From Ferrimonas kyonanensis DSM 18153 (GTDB taxonomy: Bacteria; Pseudomonadota; Gammaproteobacteria; Enterobacterales; Shewanellaceae), in NCBI RefSeq assembly GCF_000425405.1, contig NZ_AUDJ01000024.1:59818-123817 (forward strand): a stretch of 64,000 nucleotides of DNA, written 5' to 3'. Of this stretch, positions 29,491 to 42,754 are shown piece by piece. The notes below the pieces were generated by a model that was not told the DNA's origin, did not search any database, and worked only from the letters and a program-made list of their open reading frames with translations. The first letter of the stretch is position 1, and the number at the start of each line of letters is the position of its first letter. Both the position numbers and the translations under genes were made by a program.

Positions 29491-31821
29491 TTAAATCGGT
29501 GACCCCGGCGGCAGCGGCAGCGGCGCCGGGATGGCGCGAATACTGTCGTCGCCGAGTCCGCGCTTAATCACCTCGGCCAGTTGCCGGTAATGGGCGGCGG
29601 CGGTGCTGTCGGAGCGGCGCGCTTTTCGCTGCAGACGATCGCCAATGTCGGTCAGGGTCGCACTCAGCAGCGCTTGCACCTCCGGGGCGCTGTCGTCGTC
29701 GTGGCGGGCGCTCAGCAGGGCATCGACGGTAACGGCGTTGACCCGCATCTGCAGGGCGCCACGGCGGCCTTCGTCAATCCCCTCGAGCAGCGTTGCCTCG
29801 GCGAGCGGCTCCAGCAGTTGTGCCAATCCGGGCAGTTCATCGTCGTCGAGGTGCTGTTGCATCAGTCGGTTGAGGCGTGCGGGGGCCAACATCAGCTTCA
29901 GGCAATGGCGGGCAGCCACCTCGGCCATCCCCAGGGGATCGCTGATGGGGCCCAGACGCGAGCCGAAGTGCTCGCGGCTGCTTTGGTAGCCGGCGGGGTG
30001 GGGCTGAAGGTAGTGGCGCGCCGATTCCGGCAAGGCCAGAGTCGACGGCATCAGGGTAGTGATCAGGGCATCGATGGCCTGTTGCTGACGCTCAGGGCTG
30101 ACCCAACGGGGACTCGACGTGCCGTAATCGTAATCCACCCCGGCTATCAGCCTTGCCACAGCCTCGGTCTGGTAGCGATGCAGCAGGTAGGTGGGCACCA
30201 GCAGGGTGGTCAGTTCGCTGACGGGCTCGCCGCTCAGCAGCGCTGCGGGATTCAGTTGGGTCAGCGCCAGTTGCCGAATTCGAAGTAACCGTGACAGCTC
30301 GGCGATGGGGTCCTGGCCGTTGTCCCACAGATTGGCGGCCGGATGGGCGCTGCCCGGGGCCCGGGCATCGGCGTCACTGAGGTACAGCAGCCCCTGCTCG
30401 GTGGCCTGGGCGGCCAGGCTGTGCTGACGGCTGGGGTTGCCGTAACCAAAACGGATGGCGTGGTAGTCCCACTCCCCCAGCCCGGTATCGTAGGCGCCGG
30501 CCAGTTGCACCCGATCGTTTTCCAGTCTCAGCTTCGGATGGGGGTAATCCATCACCGAACCGTGGCCGCTGGCAGAGCCGGCGAAGTTGTGGGCCAGTCC
30601 CAGGGTGTGGCCGACCTCGTGGGCCGCCAGTTGCCGAAGCCTGGCCAGGGCAAACTGCTGGGCATCGGCGAACGCTTGTTGCCGGTCTGGCCAGCCGGCA
30701 CTGAGGGCGCGGGCGATGCGATCGTCCTGGCGCACCCGCAGCGATCCCAGGGTCACATGGCCTTTGAGGATTTCACCGCTGCGGGGATCGAGGATGGCGT
30801 CACCAAAGGACCAGCCGCGACTGGCGCGATGAACCCACTGAATGACGTTGTAGCGCATGTCCTGGGGATCGGCATCCTCGGGCAGCATCCGCACTTCGAA
30901 GGCATCCAGGAAGCCCGCTTGCTCGAACGCCTTGCGCCACCATCCCGCGCCGTCCAACAGGGCGGTGCGCATCGGCTCGGGCACGGCATTGTCCAGGTAG
31001 TAGACGATGGGGCTGGCGACCGCCGACGGCGCCGCGCCAGGTGTCAGTTTCTGCAACCGGTGCCTGGGCTGCCAGCGCACCTGCAGCGGTTGCGACAGTG
31101 GTTGGCTGTAATCATTGAACTGGTAAGCAAAAAAGCCGGACTGCGGGTGGAACGGCACCGGGGTCATCGGTGTTTCGGGCAGACGGATAAAGGAGAACCG
31201 CACCTTCAGAGACAACCGGGAAGGATCGGCGGCAACCCGCTGCAGCTCTGGTCCGCCCTGATCTCCGGCGAAGCTGACCTGAATGTCGATGTCGCTGTTA
31301 TCGACAAACCCCTTGATGCCCTGATCGGCGACGAAACTCAGTGACGGTTGCAGTTGAAATTGGCCCTGCTCGGTGGCTCTCAGGCGCTCGGCGATGCCGT
31401 GCAGATCCTGTTGCAGCAACGGGTCTAGCGATGCTTGGCCGTTTTGGTCCAGGCGGCCCCGCCACAGAATGGTTTCGGCAAAGGCGTGTGTGACCGCTTG
31501 AGTTTCGGCGGCCGAATTCGAGTCGGCGCGAAATCCACTGTTGAGCTGACGCAGCACCAGGGCGGCGCCGTGGCGCTCAAACTGCACCAGCCGTTGGCTG
31601 CCCAGTTGGCCCCGATCCAGGCCGACGTCGTTGGAGCCCAGCCCGCCAGGCAAACTGGTGACCAGCAGCAGCGGCGTGTCCAGGGGCGGCTCGGTCAGCA
31701 TCACTTCGCCGTTGTCGCTCAGGCTCAGAGTCAGGAAGGTCGGGGCCGGCTCGGCGTGAACCGGCCACAGTAACAGCAGCGCCACCACAGAAAGCAGGCG
31801 GCGCACCAGCAGGGAGGGCAT
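29491..31821 (-). CDS. Secreted zinc metalloprotease, metzincin type (DUF4953/DUF5117-like)
   Basis: A precursor of about 776 residues with a signal peptide (LLVRRLLSVVALLLLWPVHA). The zinc site HEVGHTLGLAH at residues 401-411 fits HExxHxxGxxH, and a MDYPHPK segment downstream resembles a Met-turn. The long N-terminal region is beta-rich and resembles the DUF5117 part of this protease group. The start at 31821 has AAGGA at a good distance; an ATG six codons upstream is possible. It is probably periplasmic or surface-exposed. Targets are unknown and no inhibitor or secretion gene is adjacent. Confidence 0.8.
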   Translation of the reverse strand: MPSLLVRRLLSVVALLLLWPVHAEPAPTFLTLSLSDNGEVMLTEPPLDTPLLLVTSLPGGLGSNDVGLDRGQLGSQRLVQFERHGAALVLRQLNSGFRADSNSAAETQAVTHAFAETILWRGRLDQNGQASLDPLLQQDLHGIAERLRATEQGQFQLQPSLSFVADQGIKGFVDNSDIDIQVSFAGDQGGPELQRVAADPSRLSLKVRFSFIRLPETPMTPVPFHPQSGFFAYQFNDYSQPLSQPLQVRWQPRHRLQKLTPGAAPSAVASPIVYYLDNAVPEPMRTALLDGAGWWRKAFEQAGFLDAFEVRMLPEDADPQDMRYNVIQWVHRASRGWSFGDAILDPRSGEILKGHVTLGSLRVRQDDRIARALSAGWPDRQQAFADAQQFALARLRQLAAHEVGHTLGLAHNFAGSASGHGSVMDYPHPKLRLENDRVQLAGAYDTGLGEWDYHAIRFGYGNPSRQHSLAAQATEQGLLYLSDADARAPGSAHPAANLWDNGQDPIAELSRLLRIRQLALTQLNPAALLSGEPVSELTTLLVPTYLLHRYQTEAVARLIAGVDYDYGTSSPRWVSPERQQQAIDALITTLMPSTLALPESARHYLQPHPAGYQSSREHFGSRLGPISDPLGMAEVAARHCLKLMLAPARLNRLMQQHLDDDELPGLAQLLEPLAEATLLEGIDEGRRGALQMRVNAVTVDALLSARHDDDSAPEVQALLSATLTDIGDRLQRKARRSDSTAAAHYRQLAEVIKRGLGDDSIRAIPAPLPLPPGSPI

Positions 31822-31868
31822 GGCGCATCCTTGTCGCAATGGGGGTAAGCCCCGGAGTTTTCTCCAGT

Positions 31869-32342
31869 CTATGTGTCTTTGCCGGTGGGCTCAACCTGTG
31901 GCAGCACTGGCCCGACTCGTCGCCACAGATGCACAGAGACGCCGAGGCCGATGCTCAGCAACAGCAACTGCACCGGCAGCAGCGGTGCCAGGGTGATCGC
32001 CAGTCCCATGCCCAACCACAGGCTGATCAGGGTCAGGGTTAACTGCCTGGGGCTTACCGGACGCCGATTGAGGTAGGCGTCCAAAGGCGGACCGAGCCAG
32101 GGGTGGGTCAGCAACCAGCGTTGACAGCCAGGGTGAGCTTTGCCCAGGCACAGGCTGGCGAGCAGCAGAAACGGCACCGTCGGCAGCAACGGCAGCACCA
32201 TGCCGATGACGCCAGCCACTACCGACAGGGCGCCGGGGATCAGCCACCAGACGTTGAGGCGGACGGGCTCCAGCGCCTGGGACAGGGCGGGGTTGATGGT
32301 CCCGTCGAGCTCGGCAACCTGCTGATTACTCCTGTGCATCAT
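31869..32342 (-). CDS. DUF454 (YbaN-family) inner-membrane protein, copy A
   Basis: A 157-residue protein with three to four membrane helices and the DUF454 hallmark LPLLPTVPFLLLASLCL followed by a short polar loop with HPWLGPPLDAYL. It carries an extra polar N terminus of about 30 residues. A second member of the family lies 0.3 kb away at 32657, so the two are likely paralogues. An FNR-like site is 15-28 bp upstream of its start. The function of the family is unknown. Confidence 0.85.
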   Translation of the reverse strand: MMHRSNQQVAELDGTINPALSQALEPVRLNVWWLIPGALSVVAGVIGMVLPLLPTVPFLLLASLCLGKAHPGCQRWLLTHPWLGPPLDAYLNRRPVSPRQLTLTLISLWLGMGLAITLAPLLPVQLLLLSIGLGVSVHLWRRVGPVLPQVEPTGKDT

Positions 32343-32356
32343 TTGCGCAACACTCC

Positions 32357-32370
32357 TTGATCCGGATCAT
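32357..32370. promoter_or_regulatory. FNR/EtrA-like binding site between divergent genes
   Basis: TTGAT-CCGG-ATCAT matches the FNR consensus TTGAT-N4-ATCAA in nine of ten positions. It lies between the divergent DUF454 gene and the DUF3149-like gene. For the plus strand, a site centred at -41.5 would put the -10 box at 32393-32398, where TAGGGT is found. Confidence 0.5.
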
Positions 32371-32434
32371 GGGGAGGCGGTCAGGCATGGGGTAGGGTAG
32401 AAGCCGTATTCACACGTATTACAAGGAGTTTCCC

Positions 32435-32569
32435 ATGTCTCATTGGTTTAACTTGATCATGGACAGCCCCATCGGCTGGATGTCGATGTTGGTGATACTG
32501 GCGACCTGTGGCATCGTCGGCTACATCGGTTGGATGTTTTGGAAGAAGTCGGCCCTACCTGGCCAATGA
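32435..32569 (+). CDS. 44-residue single-span membrane protein (DUF3149-like)
   Basis: The frame MSHWFNLIMDSPIGWMSMLV continues through one membrane helix to a positively charged end (FWKKSALPGQ). AAGGAG lies seven bases upstream of the ATG, an excellent ribosome site. The N-terminal SPIGWMSM-type segment and size fit the DUF3149 family of tiny membrane proteins. It stands alone on the plus strand between two DUF454 genes. The function is unknown. Confidence 0.7.
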   Translation: MSHWFNLIMDSPIGWMSMLVILATCGIVGYIGWMFWKKSALPGQ

Positions 32570-32572
32570 CCG

Positions 32573-32591
32573 GTTAATGATAATTATTCTC
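32573..32591. promoter_or_regulatory. Fur-box-like sequence
   Basis: GTTAATGATAATTATTCTC matches the 19-bp Fur consensus GATAATGATAATCATTATC at 16 positions. It lies four bases after the stop of the 44-residue gene and 66 bp from the end of a convergent DUF454 gene, so no annotated gene starts next to it. Confidence 0.5.
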
Positions 32592-32656
32592 ATTTTTGGC
32601 CGGGCTTCAAGCCGGTGATTGAGGGTAAGTGGGGGAGTGTGAACCGGGTCACATTG

Positions 32657-33072
32657 TTAGTCGTGCAGACGGGGCAGCCTGGCCAGATGCACCGATACCG
32701 CTAAGCCGATGCCGGCCAGCAGCAGTTTTACCGCCAGCACCGGGGCCAGATAGATGGCGATCCCCATGCCAAACCAGATGCTGGCGATGCTGCCCCACAA
32801 TTGACGCCGGGTCATCCCTTTACGTTCCAGGTAGTTACGCAGCACCGGCCCCAGCAGCCGGTGATTGAACAGCCACGCCTGCATTCGGGCCGATGAGCGG
32901 CTGAAACAGGCGGCGGCTAACAGCAGGAAGGGCACCGTTGGCAGCAGCGGCAAAAACATCCCCGCCAACCCCAGGGCGGCACAGAGGCTGCCCAGCCCGA
33001 TCAGCAGGTAACGGGTCAGCGGGCGGCGCCGGTAGGTTTTGACCTTGGCCGGCGGCTCGATGGGGGCATTAC

Positions 33073-33076
<4 letters not shown>
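32657..33076 (-). CDS. DUF454 (YbaN-family) inner-membrane protein, copy B
   Basis: A 139-residue membrane protein with the DUF454 hallmark FLPLLPTVPFLLLAAACFSRSS and the following polar segment AWLFNHRLLGPVLRNYLE. It overlaps the end of the upstream hybrid sensor kinase gene by four bases, so it is translationally coupled to that kinase. The coupling suggests a shared pathway, but no role is established. Confidence 0.85.
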
Positions 33077-36753
<3,677 letters not shown>

Positions 36754-36859
36754 CTCATGCCCGGCGCCAGAATCGAACGGTCAGTGTACCAAAGCTTTGG
36801 TCCAGTTGGGATTCTGTGGTGAGATTAGCGCCTGTCCCGTTCAGGAACAGGCGCGGGGA

Positions 36860-38251
36860 TCAGAGTTCGTTTTCGGCGAACTTGGCCAGACGGGAGCGCA
36901 CCACGCCATTGAGGTAGACGTTGGCACTGCCTTCGAAGTTCTTAAAGCGCTCCACCACGTAGGTGAGGCCGGAGGTGACGGCGGTGAGGTAGTTGGAATC
37001 GATCTGCGCCAGGTTACCGGAGCAGACCAGCTTGGTGCCTTCGCCCATGCGGGTAATGATGGTTTTCAGTTGCGAAGGCGTTAGGTTCTGGCACTCGTCC
37101 AGCAGCACAAAGGCATTCTGAATCGAGCGGCCGCGCATAAAGTTGATGGACTTAAACTGGATATTGGCCTTGTCCATGATGTACTGCAGGCTGCCGGCGG
37201 GACTTTCGTCCTGCTTGTGCAACACCTCCAGAGTGTCGGTGACCGCCGCCAGCCAGGGGGCCATCTTCTCCTCCTCGGTGCCGGGCAGGAAGCCGATGGA
37301 CTCGGCGATCTCCGGCGTATTGCGGGTGACGATGACCTTATCGTAACGGCGTTGTTCCACCACCTGCTCCAGGGCGGCCGCCAGCGACAGCAGGGTCTTG
37401 CCCGATCCCGCCGGGCCGGTGAGAATCACCATGTCGATGCTGGGGTCCAGCAACGCCTGCAGCGCCATGCCCTGATAGACGTTCTTAGGGTTGATGCCCC
37501 AGGCGTGGTAGCCCATCAGCCGTTCCTGGCCCAGGTCCCGCAGCAGCACCTGCTGGTCATTGACCTCCTTGACCTGACCGCAGAACAGCTTGCTGTCGTC
37601 GATCAGGTACTGGTTGATGTACAGCGACTCCTCCGCCAACTCGTTGCGGGCCAGGGTGTGGTAGACCTCGCGGCCGCGCTGTTCGCTGCTGACCTCCTTA
37701 ACCTGATCCCATAGGTTGCCCTCCAGTTCGGCAAAGCCCTTGGCCAGAAACTGGATGTCGTCCACCAGTTGATCGGTGCGGTAGTCCTCCACCTTTTTTA
37801 ACCCGGCGCCCTTGGCCTTGAGGCGCATGTTGATGTCTTTGGTGACCAGCACAATCTCATCGTCGCTCTGCTGCTGCAGGTACAGGGCCGAGTTGATGAT
37901 CAGGTTGTCGTTGTTGTCACCGGGCAGGGCCACCGGATTGGCAAACTGAATCTGGTGGTCGGGAAAAATCGACAGGGTGCCCAACTCGTCGTCGGGGGCG
38001 TTGGGGTGATTGAGCAGGACCCCTTGAAGGATCTCCTCCGGTGAGGCATCCACCAGGCAGTCTTCGAGGGTGCGGATGGCAACGCGGGCGTCGCGGCTGA
38101 CGTCTTTACGGCGGTCTTTTATCTGGTCGAGTTCTTCAAGGACGGTCATGGGAATGACCACATCGTGCTCCTGAAAGGAGTAGATGGCGAGAGGTTCGTG
38201 CAGTAACACGTTGGTATCCAGCACAAAGCGTTTTTTCTTATCCCTAACCAT
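36860..38251 (-). CDS. PIN-domain and PhoH ATPase fusion protein (PhoH2 family)
   Basis: The 463-residue protein combines an N-terminal PIN-type nuclease domain (RFVLDTNVLLHEPLAIYSF, conserved acidic residues to about residue 150) with a C-terminal PhoH ATPase domain. The ATPase has Walker A GPAGSGKTLLS near residue 277 and VLLDECQNL as Walker B. Proteins of this architecture have been shown to act as RNA helicases/ribonucleases. The start at 38251 has GGAGG just upstream; the longer frame lacks a ribosome site. It is divergent from rapA. Confidence 0.93.
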   Translation of the reverse strand: MVRDKKKRFVLDTNVLLHEPLAIYSFQEHDVVIPMTVLEELDQIKDRRKDVSRDARVAIRTLEDCLVDASPEEILQGVLLNHPNAPDDELGTLSIFPDHQIQFANPVALPGDNNDNLIINSALYLQQQSDDEIVLVTKDINMRLKAKGAGLKKVEDYRTDQLVDDIQFLAKGFAELEGNLWDQVKEVSSEQRGREVYHTLARNELAEESLYINQYLIDDSKLFCGQVKEVNDQQVLLRDLGQERLMGYHAWGINPKNVYQGMALQALLDPSIDMVILTGPAGSGKTLLSLAAALEQVVEQRRYDKVIVTRNTPEIAESIGFLPGTEEEKMAPWLAAVTDTLEVLHKQDESPAGSLQYIMDKANIQFKSINFMRGRSIQNAFVLLDECQNLTPSQLKTIITRMGEGTKLVCSGNLAQIDSNYLTAVTSGLTYVVERFKNFEGSANVYLNGVVRSRLAKFAENEL

Positions 38252-38442
38252 GGCACCTCCACTATGCTTTATGGATTTAAGGCAAGGTTCTATAGCGATT
38301 AAGCGTTGCGCGTGCTTCAGTTCTACCATGGCAGAAGGCGGCGACTTTGGCTAGCACAAATTGAGGATGAATCACTGCCGCAGTTCCGGTAACATACGCC
38401 ACCTTTTCAGCCTTCTAGCCCATATTAGGAGTCGTTTAGTCG

Positions 38443-41352
38443 ATGTCATTTTCTCTCGGACAACGTTGGATCAGCGATGCTGAATCCGACCTGGGACTGG
38501 GTACCGTAGTCGCCGTCGAAGGACGGATGGTATCCGTACTGTTTCCCGCCACCGGAGACAACCGGATGTTTGCGCGGGAAGATGCCCCGCTGACTCGAGT
38601 GATTTTCAACCAGGGAGACACCATCACCAGCCACGAGGGCTGGACCCTGGAAGTGGACGCGATACACGAACAGGACGGACTGGTCAGTTACGAAGGCGTC
38701 CGCAGTGATACCAATGAGGTGGGGCTGCTGCGGGAAACCATGCTCGACCACCAGATTCGTTTCAATAAGCCGCAGGATCGCCTGTTTGCCGGTCAGATCG
38801 ATCGCATGGAGTACTTCGTTACCCGTTACCTGTGCCAGCGACAGCGCTTCGGCATGCTGAAAAACCCGTTGCGCGCCCTGCAGGGCCCGCGGGCCGGCCT
38901 GATCCCTCACCAGTTGTTCATTGCCAATGAAGTGGGCAACCGCCACGCGCCACGGGTGCTGCTGGCGGATGAAGTGGGCCTGGGTAAGACCATCGAGGCC
39001 GGCCACATCATTCATCAGCAATTGCTGTCCGGCAAGGCGGAGCGGATTCTGATCCTGGTGCCGGAAACGCTGCAGCACCAATGGCTGGTGGAGATGCTGC
39101 GCCGTTTCAACCTGCGTTTCTCGCTGTTCGATGAGGAGCGCTGCATCGAGGCGCTGGCCGACTGCGACAACCCGTTTGAAACCGAACAACTGGTGATCTG
39201 CTCCCTGGACCTGCTGCGCAAGAAAAAGCGCCTGGATCAGGCCAAGGACGCCCCCTGGGATCTGCTGGTGGTGGACGAAGCCCATCACCTGGAGTGGAGT
39301 GAAGCGGCCCCGAGCCGCGCCTATCAGGTGGTGGAGACTCTGGCGCAGGAGATCGCCGGGGTGCTGCTGCTGACCGCAACCCCGGATCAGCTCGGCCACC
39401 AGAGCCACTTCGCCCGCCTGCGTTTGCTGGATCCGGACCGATTCTACGATTATGACGCCTTCCTCGAGGAGGAGACCAGTTACCAGCAGGTGGCGACCGC
39501 CGCCGATGCGCTGCTGGCCCAGCGGCCGTTGAGCGATGACGAACAGCAGGCGCTGGTGGCGCTGCTGGCGGAAAGCGACATCAGCGATGCCCTGGGTCGA
39601 ATTCAGTCTGGCGACGAGGACCAGCGCCAGCTGGCCTGTCAGGAACTGGTGCGGGAACTGCTGGATCGCCACGGCACCAGCCGAGTGCTGTTCCGCAACA
39701 CCCGCAGCGGCGTCAGTGGCTTCTGCGGCCGTGAGCTGCACACCTACCCGATGCCCCTGCCCAAGCAATACGCCACCGCCATGCGGGTCAACAGCATGCT
39801 CGGCGGCACTCAGAGCACCGACATCAAGCTGATGAACCAGCTGTACCCTGAAAAGCTGTACCAGGAGTTTGAAGGTGAGAGCGGCAACGCCAGTTGGTGG
39901 CAGTTTGATCCCCGGGTCGACTGGATGATGGAGTTCCTGAAAGCCAACCGCAGCAAGAAGGTGCTGGTGATCGCCTCCAAGGCCCACACCGCGCTGCAGC
40001 TGGAAGAGGCCCTGCGTACCCGTGAAGGGATTCTGGCGTCGGTGTTCCACGAAGGGATGTCGATCCTGGAGCGGGACAAGGCGGCGGCGTTCTTCGCCCA
40101 GCAGGAGGGCGGTGCCCAGGTGCTGATCTGTTCCGAGATCGGTTCCGAAGGCCGTAACTTCCAGTTTGCCCACCACCTGGTGATGTTCGATCTGCCGCTG
40201 AACCCGGACCTGCTGGAGCAGCGCATCGGCCGCCTGGATCGCATCGGCCAGACCCAAACGGTGCAGATTCATGTGCCGCTGCTGGAGGGCACGGCGCAGC
40301 AGCCGCTGCTGCGTTGGTACCACGAAGGGATGAACGCCTTTACCCACACCTGCCCGTCTGGCCACCTGATCCACAGTGAATTTGCCGACCAGGTGCGCAG
40401 TGAGCTGGCGGGGGAAACCGATGCCGGTGCCCTGGAGACGCTGATCGAGGCCACCGCGGCCCGCAATGCCGAACACCAGGCCAAGGCGGAAGCCGGTCGG
40501 GATAAGTTGCTGGAGCTCAACTCCAACGGCGGTCAGCAGGCGGCGCAGTTGGTGACGGCCCTGGAGCAGGCCGATGACGACACCGATTTCATCAGCTTTA
40601 TGCTGAAGCTGTGGGACGTGATTGGGGTGTCTCAAGAGGACAAGGGGGAAAACGCGGTGGTGCTCAAGCCCACCGAGCACATGCTGTTCCCCAGCTACCC
40701 GGGACTGTCGGAAGAGGGCGCCTCGGTGACCTTCGATCGTGACACCGCCCTGTCGCGGGAAGACTTCCAGTTCCTGACGCCGGCGCACCCCTTGGTGGCG
40801 TCCGGCATCGACCTGGTGACCAGCGGCGATACCGGCAGTACCTCGGTGGCACTGCTGAAGAACAAGGCGCTGCCGGCAGGCACCCTGTTCCTGGAGATGA
40901 TCTTCAAGGTCGAAGCCATCGCCCCGTCCGAGGTGCAAATCGGTCGCTTCCTGCCACCGACGCCGGTGCGGGTATTGATGGATAAGAGCGGCAAGGACCT
41001 GGCGCCCAACGTCACCTTCGACAGCTTCAACCGCCAGTTGATGCCGGTGAACCGCCATACCGCCAGCAAGCTGGTCAATGCCAGCCAGCCGGTGTTGCAT
41101 CCGCTGCTCAAGCAGGGCGATGACTACGCCCAGGCGCAGATGACCGAACTGGTGGCCCAGGCTCAGAGTGAGATGGAGCAGCAACTGGGGGCCGAACTGG
41201 CCCGCCTGGAAGCGTTGAAAGCGGTCAACCCCAACATTCGTTCGTCGGAGCTGGATGCGGTGCGTGAGCAGATCAGCATGGTGACCGCCCATCTGCAGCG
41301 GGCGCAGCTGGAGTTGGATGCGGTACGGATGATCGTGGTGACGCCGGAATAG
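38443..41352 (+). CDS. rapA: RNA polymerase-associated ATPase RapA (HepA)
   Basis: A Swi2/Snf2 ATPase that recycles RNA polymerase after termination. The 969-residue length matches E. coli RapA. The N-terminal tandem Tudor-like domains (residues 1-110, [20 protein letters not shown]) are followed by helicase motifs [39 protein letters not shown] and [11 protein letters not shown]. The RapA C-terminal domain completes it. A terminator follows. Confidence 0.98.
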   Translation: MSFSLGQRWISDAESDLGLGTVVAVEGRMVSVLFPATGDNRMFAREDAPLTRVIFNQGDTITSHEGWTLEVDAIHEQDGLVSYEGVRSDTNEVGLLRETMLDHQIRFNKPQDRLFAGQIDRMEYFVTRYLCQRQRFGMLKNPLRALQGPRAGLIPHQLFIANEVGNRHAPRVLLADEVGLGKTIEAGHIIHQQLLSGKAERILILVPETLQHQWLVEMLRRFNLRFSLFDEERCIEALADCDNPFETEQLVICSLDLLRKKKRLDQAKDAPWDLLVVDEAHHLEWSEAAPSRAYQVVETLAQEIAGVLLLTATPDQLGHQSHFARLRLLDPDRFYDYDAFLEEETSYQQVATAADALLAQRPLSDDEQQALVALLAESDISDALGRIQSGDEDQRQLACQELVRELLDRHGTSRVLFRNTRSGVSGFCGRELHTYPMPLPKQYATAMRVNSMLGGTQSTDIKLMNQLYPEKLYQEFEGESGNASWWQFDPRVDWMMEFLKANRSKKVLVIASKAHTALQLEEALRTREGILASVFHEGMSILERDKAAAFFAQQEGGAQVLICSEIGSEGRNFQFAHHLVMFDLPLNPDLLEQRIGRLDRIGQTQTVQIHVPLLEGTAQQPLLRWYHEGMNAFTHTCPSGHLIHSEFADQVRSELAGETDAGALETLIEATAARNAEHQAKAEAGRDKLLELNSNGGQQAAQLVTALEQADDDTDFISFMLKLWDVIGVSQEDKGENAVVLKPTEHMLFPSYPGLSEEGASVTFDRDTALSREDFQFLTPAHPLVASGIDLVTSGDTGSTSVALLKNKALPAGTLFLEMIFKVEAIAPSEVQIGRFLPPTPVRVLMDKSGKDLAPNVTFDSFNRQLMPVNRHTASKLVNASQPVLHPLLKQGDDYAQAQMTELVAQAQSEMEQQLGAELARLEALKAVNPNIRSSELDAVREQISMVTAHLQRAQLELDAVRMIVVTPE

Positions 41353-41367
41353 GCAATTTGGCTCAGC

Positions 41368-41396
41368 AAAAAGGCGACCCTCGGGTCGCCTTTTTT
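41368..41396. terminator. Bidirectional terminator after rapA
   Basis: AAAAAGGCGACCC, a TC-type loop and GGGTCGCCTTTTTT form a symmetrical hairpin between rapA and the convergent 41415 gene. Confidence 0.9.
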
Positions 41397-41414
41397 ATGG
41401 CTCGGCGTTTAGGG

Positions 41415-41687
41415 TCAGTCCTGGCGGGAGTTGACCACTTCTCCTTCGATGATCACTCCTGAGGCATGGTCGACATCGGTATCCCGGGCACTCTGAGTGC
41501 GGCCCGGGCGGCGGTAACGCCAGGCGGTGTTCATGGCCCAGAACGCCAGGCTGCTCAGCAGCACCAGCGGCAGCATCAACAGCAGCAGCGGCACCATTAA
41601 CAGCAGCAGAATCAGACCGGCACCAGAAGGTTTAATGATCCGGAATCGATGCTGCCAACCTGCAATGCCACTGGAAAACTGATTCAT
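41415..41687 (-). CDS. Small membrane protein, unknown
   Basis: A 90-residue protein with a short basic N terminus, one long hydrophobic stretch of about 30 residues very rich in leucine (about 25-53, perhaps two helices), and a polar C-terminal tail ending VIIEGEVVNSRQD. The tail pattern of a short charged motif after a basic stretch resembles other small membrane proteins of Shewanella relatives. It is convergent with rapA. No function can be assigned. Confidence 0.6.
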   Translation of the reverse strand: MNQFSSGIAGWQHRFRIIKPSGAGLILLLLMVPLLLLMLPLVLLSSLAFWAMNTAWRYRRPGRTQSARDTDVDHASGVIIEGEVVNSRQD

Positions 41688-41941
41688 AATTGGCCCTTAA
41701 GTTACCTAGTCGATGGGGGAATGCGGCGCCGCTAAAGTCACGGGTATCACCGTCCATTTTATCTCTACTTAGGGCTTTGACAAGGAAAGAACGATTAAGT
41801 TTGCAACACTTTACCTCCAACAGGGGCGTCGGTCAGCCCGGGTTCAGCGAGGCCATGGTGGTGGAAAATTGGCGATAGCAACTTGGGTCAGGCCCCGGGG
41901 CAGTGATACATTGGCGCCACCGACGCTGCCGATGCCTGAAT

Positions 41942-42538
41942 ATGATTGCCCGTTTACTGTTGTCCCTGTTGTTGTTTTGTGGCCTGACTCAGGCCGGTGA
42001 GCCCAATCTGTACCCCAGCAACCTGGCGGGGGTGCGGGCCGAAGTGGTGTTGGTGGAGCCCCAGCGAGGCAGCCCCTACCCGGGTCTGGCTCAGGCGCTG
42101 ATCGCCCAGTTGCCGGATCTGGGTTGGCAGGTGCGGCTGGTGCCGACCCTGCCCGAGGATCCCAGTGAGGTGCTGGGTGGCGACACCGTCTGGCTGGCCC
42201 AGGGGGAGGTGGTGGGCACCCTGGCAGCCAAATTGGCGGACGGCAAACTGGAGCCGCCATTGGCGCTGGTCAGCATTGGCGGGTTTCAGTGGCCGCAGCA
42301 GGACGTTCCCACCCTGGCGGCCCGACTGGTGATGCAGCCGTCGCCGGTGCTGGACGTGATCTCGGACTGGGATCATCCGCTATCCTTAGCGGGGCAGAAA
42401 CAGCGTGCCATCGAAGCCAGTCGCAGCAACAAACGCAACTATCGGCAGTGGCGCAACTACCTGGATTACCAGCAGGTGGACGACCATCAGGAGCTGATCA
42501 CCCGCATCCATGGCTGGCTGAGTCGACAATTGCGTTAA
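41942..42538 (+). CDS. Exported protein, DUF3530-like
   Basis: A 198-residue precursor with signal peptide MIARLLLSLLLFCGLTQAG. The mature domain contains short segments typical of alpha/beta-hydrolase-like DUF3530 proteins (AEVVLVEPQRGSPYPGLAQAL, ALVSIGGFQWP, VLDVISDWDHP, then HQELITRIHGWL), although no classic GxSxG nucleophile elbow is seen. The start at 41942 puts the signal peptide first. Function is unknown, and the family match is a judgement from sequence pattern alone. Confidence 0.55.
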   Translation: MIARLLLSLLLFCGLTQAGEPNLYPSNLAGVRAEVVLVEPQRGSPYPGLAQALIAQLPDLGWQVRLVPTLPEDPSEVLGGDTVWLAQGEVVGTLAAKLADGKLEPPLALVSIGGFQWPQQDVPTLAARLVMQPSPVLDVISDWDHPLSLAGQKQRAIEASRSNKRNYRQWRNYLDYQQVDDHQELITRIHGWLSRQLR

Positions 42539-42554
42539 CCGGGCCTCTATTGTC

Positions 42555-42583
42555 TTGATGTGGCTGATGAATGCGCCTACAAT
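42555..42583 (+). promoter_or_regulatory. Sigma-70 promoter of mgtE
   Basis: TTGATG, a 17-bp spacer and TACAAT lie about 170 bp upstream of mgtE and predict a long untranslated leader. Confidence 0.65.
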
Positions 42584-42589
42584 CGGCGC

Positions 42590-42754
42590 GCCTAATTATT
42601 TGAGTAAATCAAAAATGGACCCAAGCCCGAGTAGTCCCAGTTGGGACGAAACGAAAACCATAACTTACAATCTGTTTGACGGCCACGAAGTCCACTTCTC
42701 ATAGGGATACTCTCCCTCCCTGCCTGCTTCGTAGCCCGCCTTTGGAGACGAAGC
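42590..42754 (+). promoter_or_regulatory. Structured 5' leader of mgtE
   Basis: The predicted leader of about 165 nt contains three local hairpins: GTCCC-AGTT-GGGAC at 42634-42647, AGGGA-TACTC-TCCCT near 42703-42717, and TGCTTCGT pairing with ACGAAGCA (42725-42732 with 42748-42755). The last holds the GGAG ribosome site in its loop and the first base of the mgtE ATG in its stem. This suggests translational control, perhaps by magnesium. It does not match the M-box or yybP-ykoY elements as far as can be judged by eye. Confidence 0.4.

Noticed and set aside
36828..36854. Inverted repeat GCGCCTGT/ACAGGCGC between the PhoH-type gene and the hybrid kinase gene
   Set aside because: A good stem but no T run on either strand, so it was not called a terminator.
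38446..41292. A 948-codon open frame on the minus strand opposite rapA
   Set aside because: It mirrors the codon pattern of rapA in a G+C-rich gene, encodes a His/Gln/Leu-rich sequence with no domains, and has no ribosome site. It is a shadow frame.
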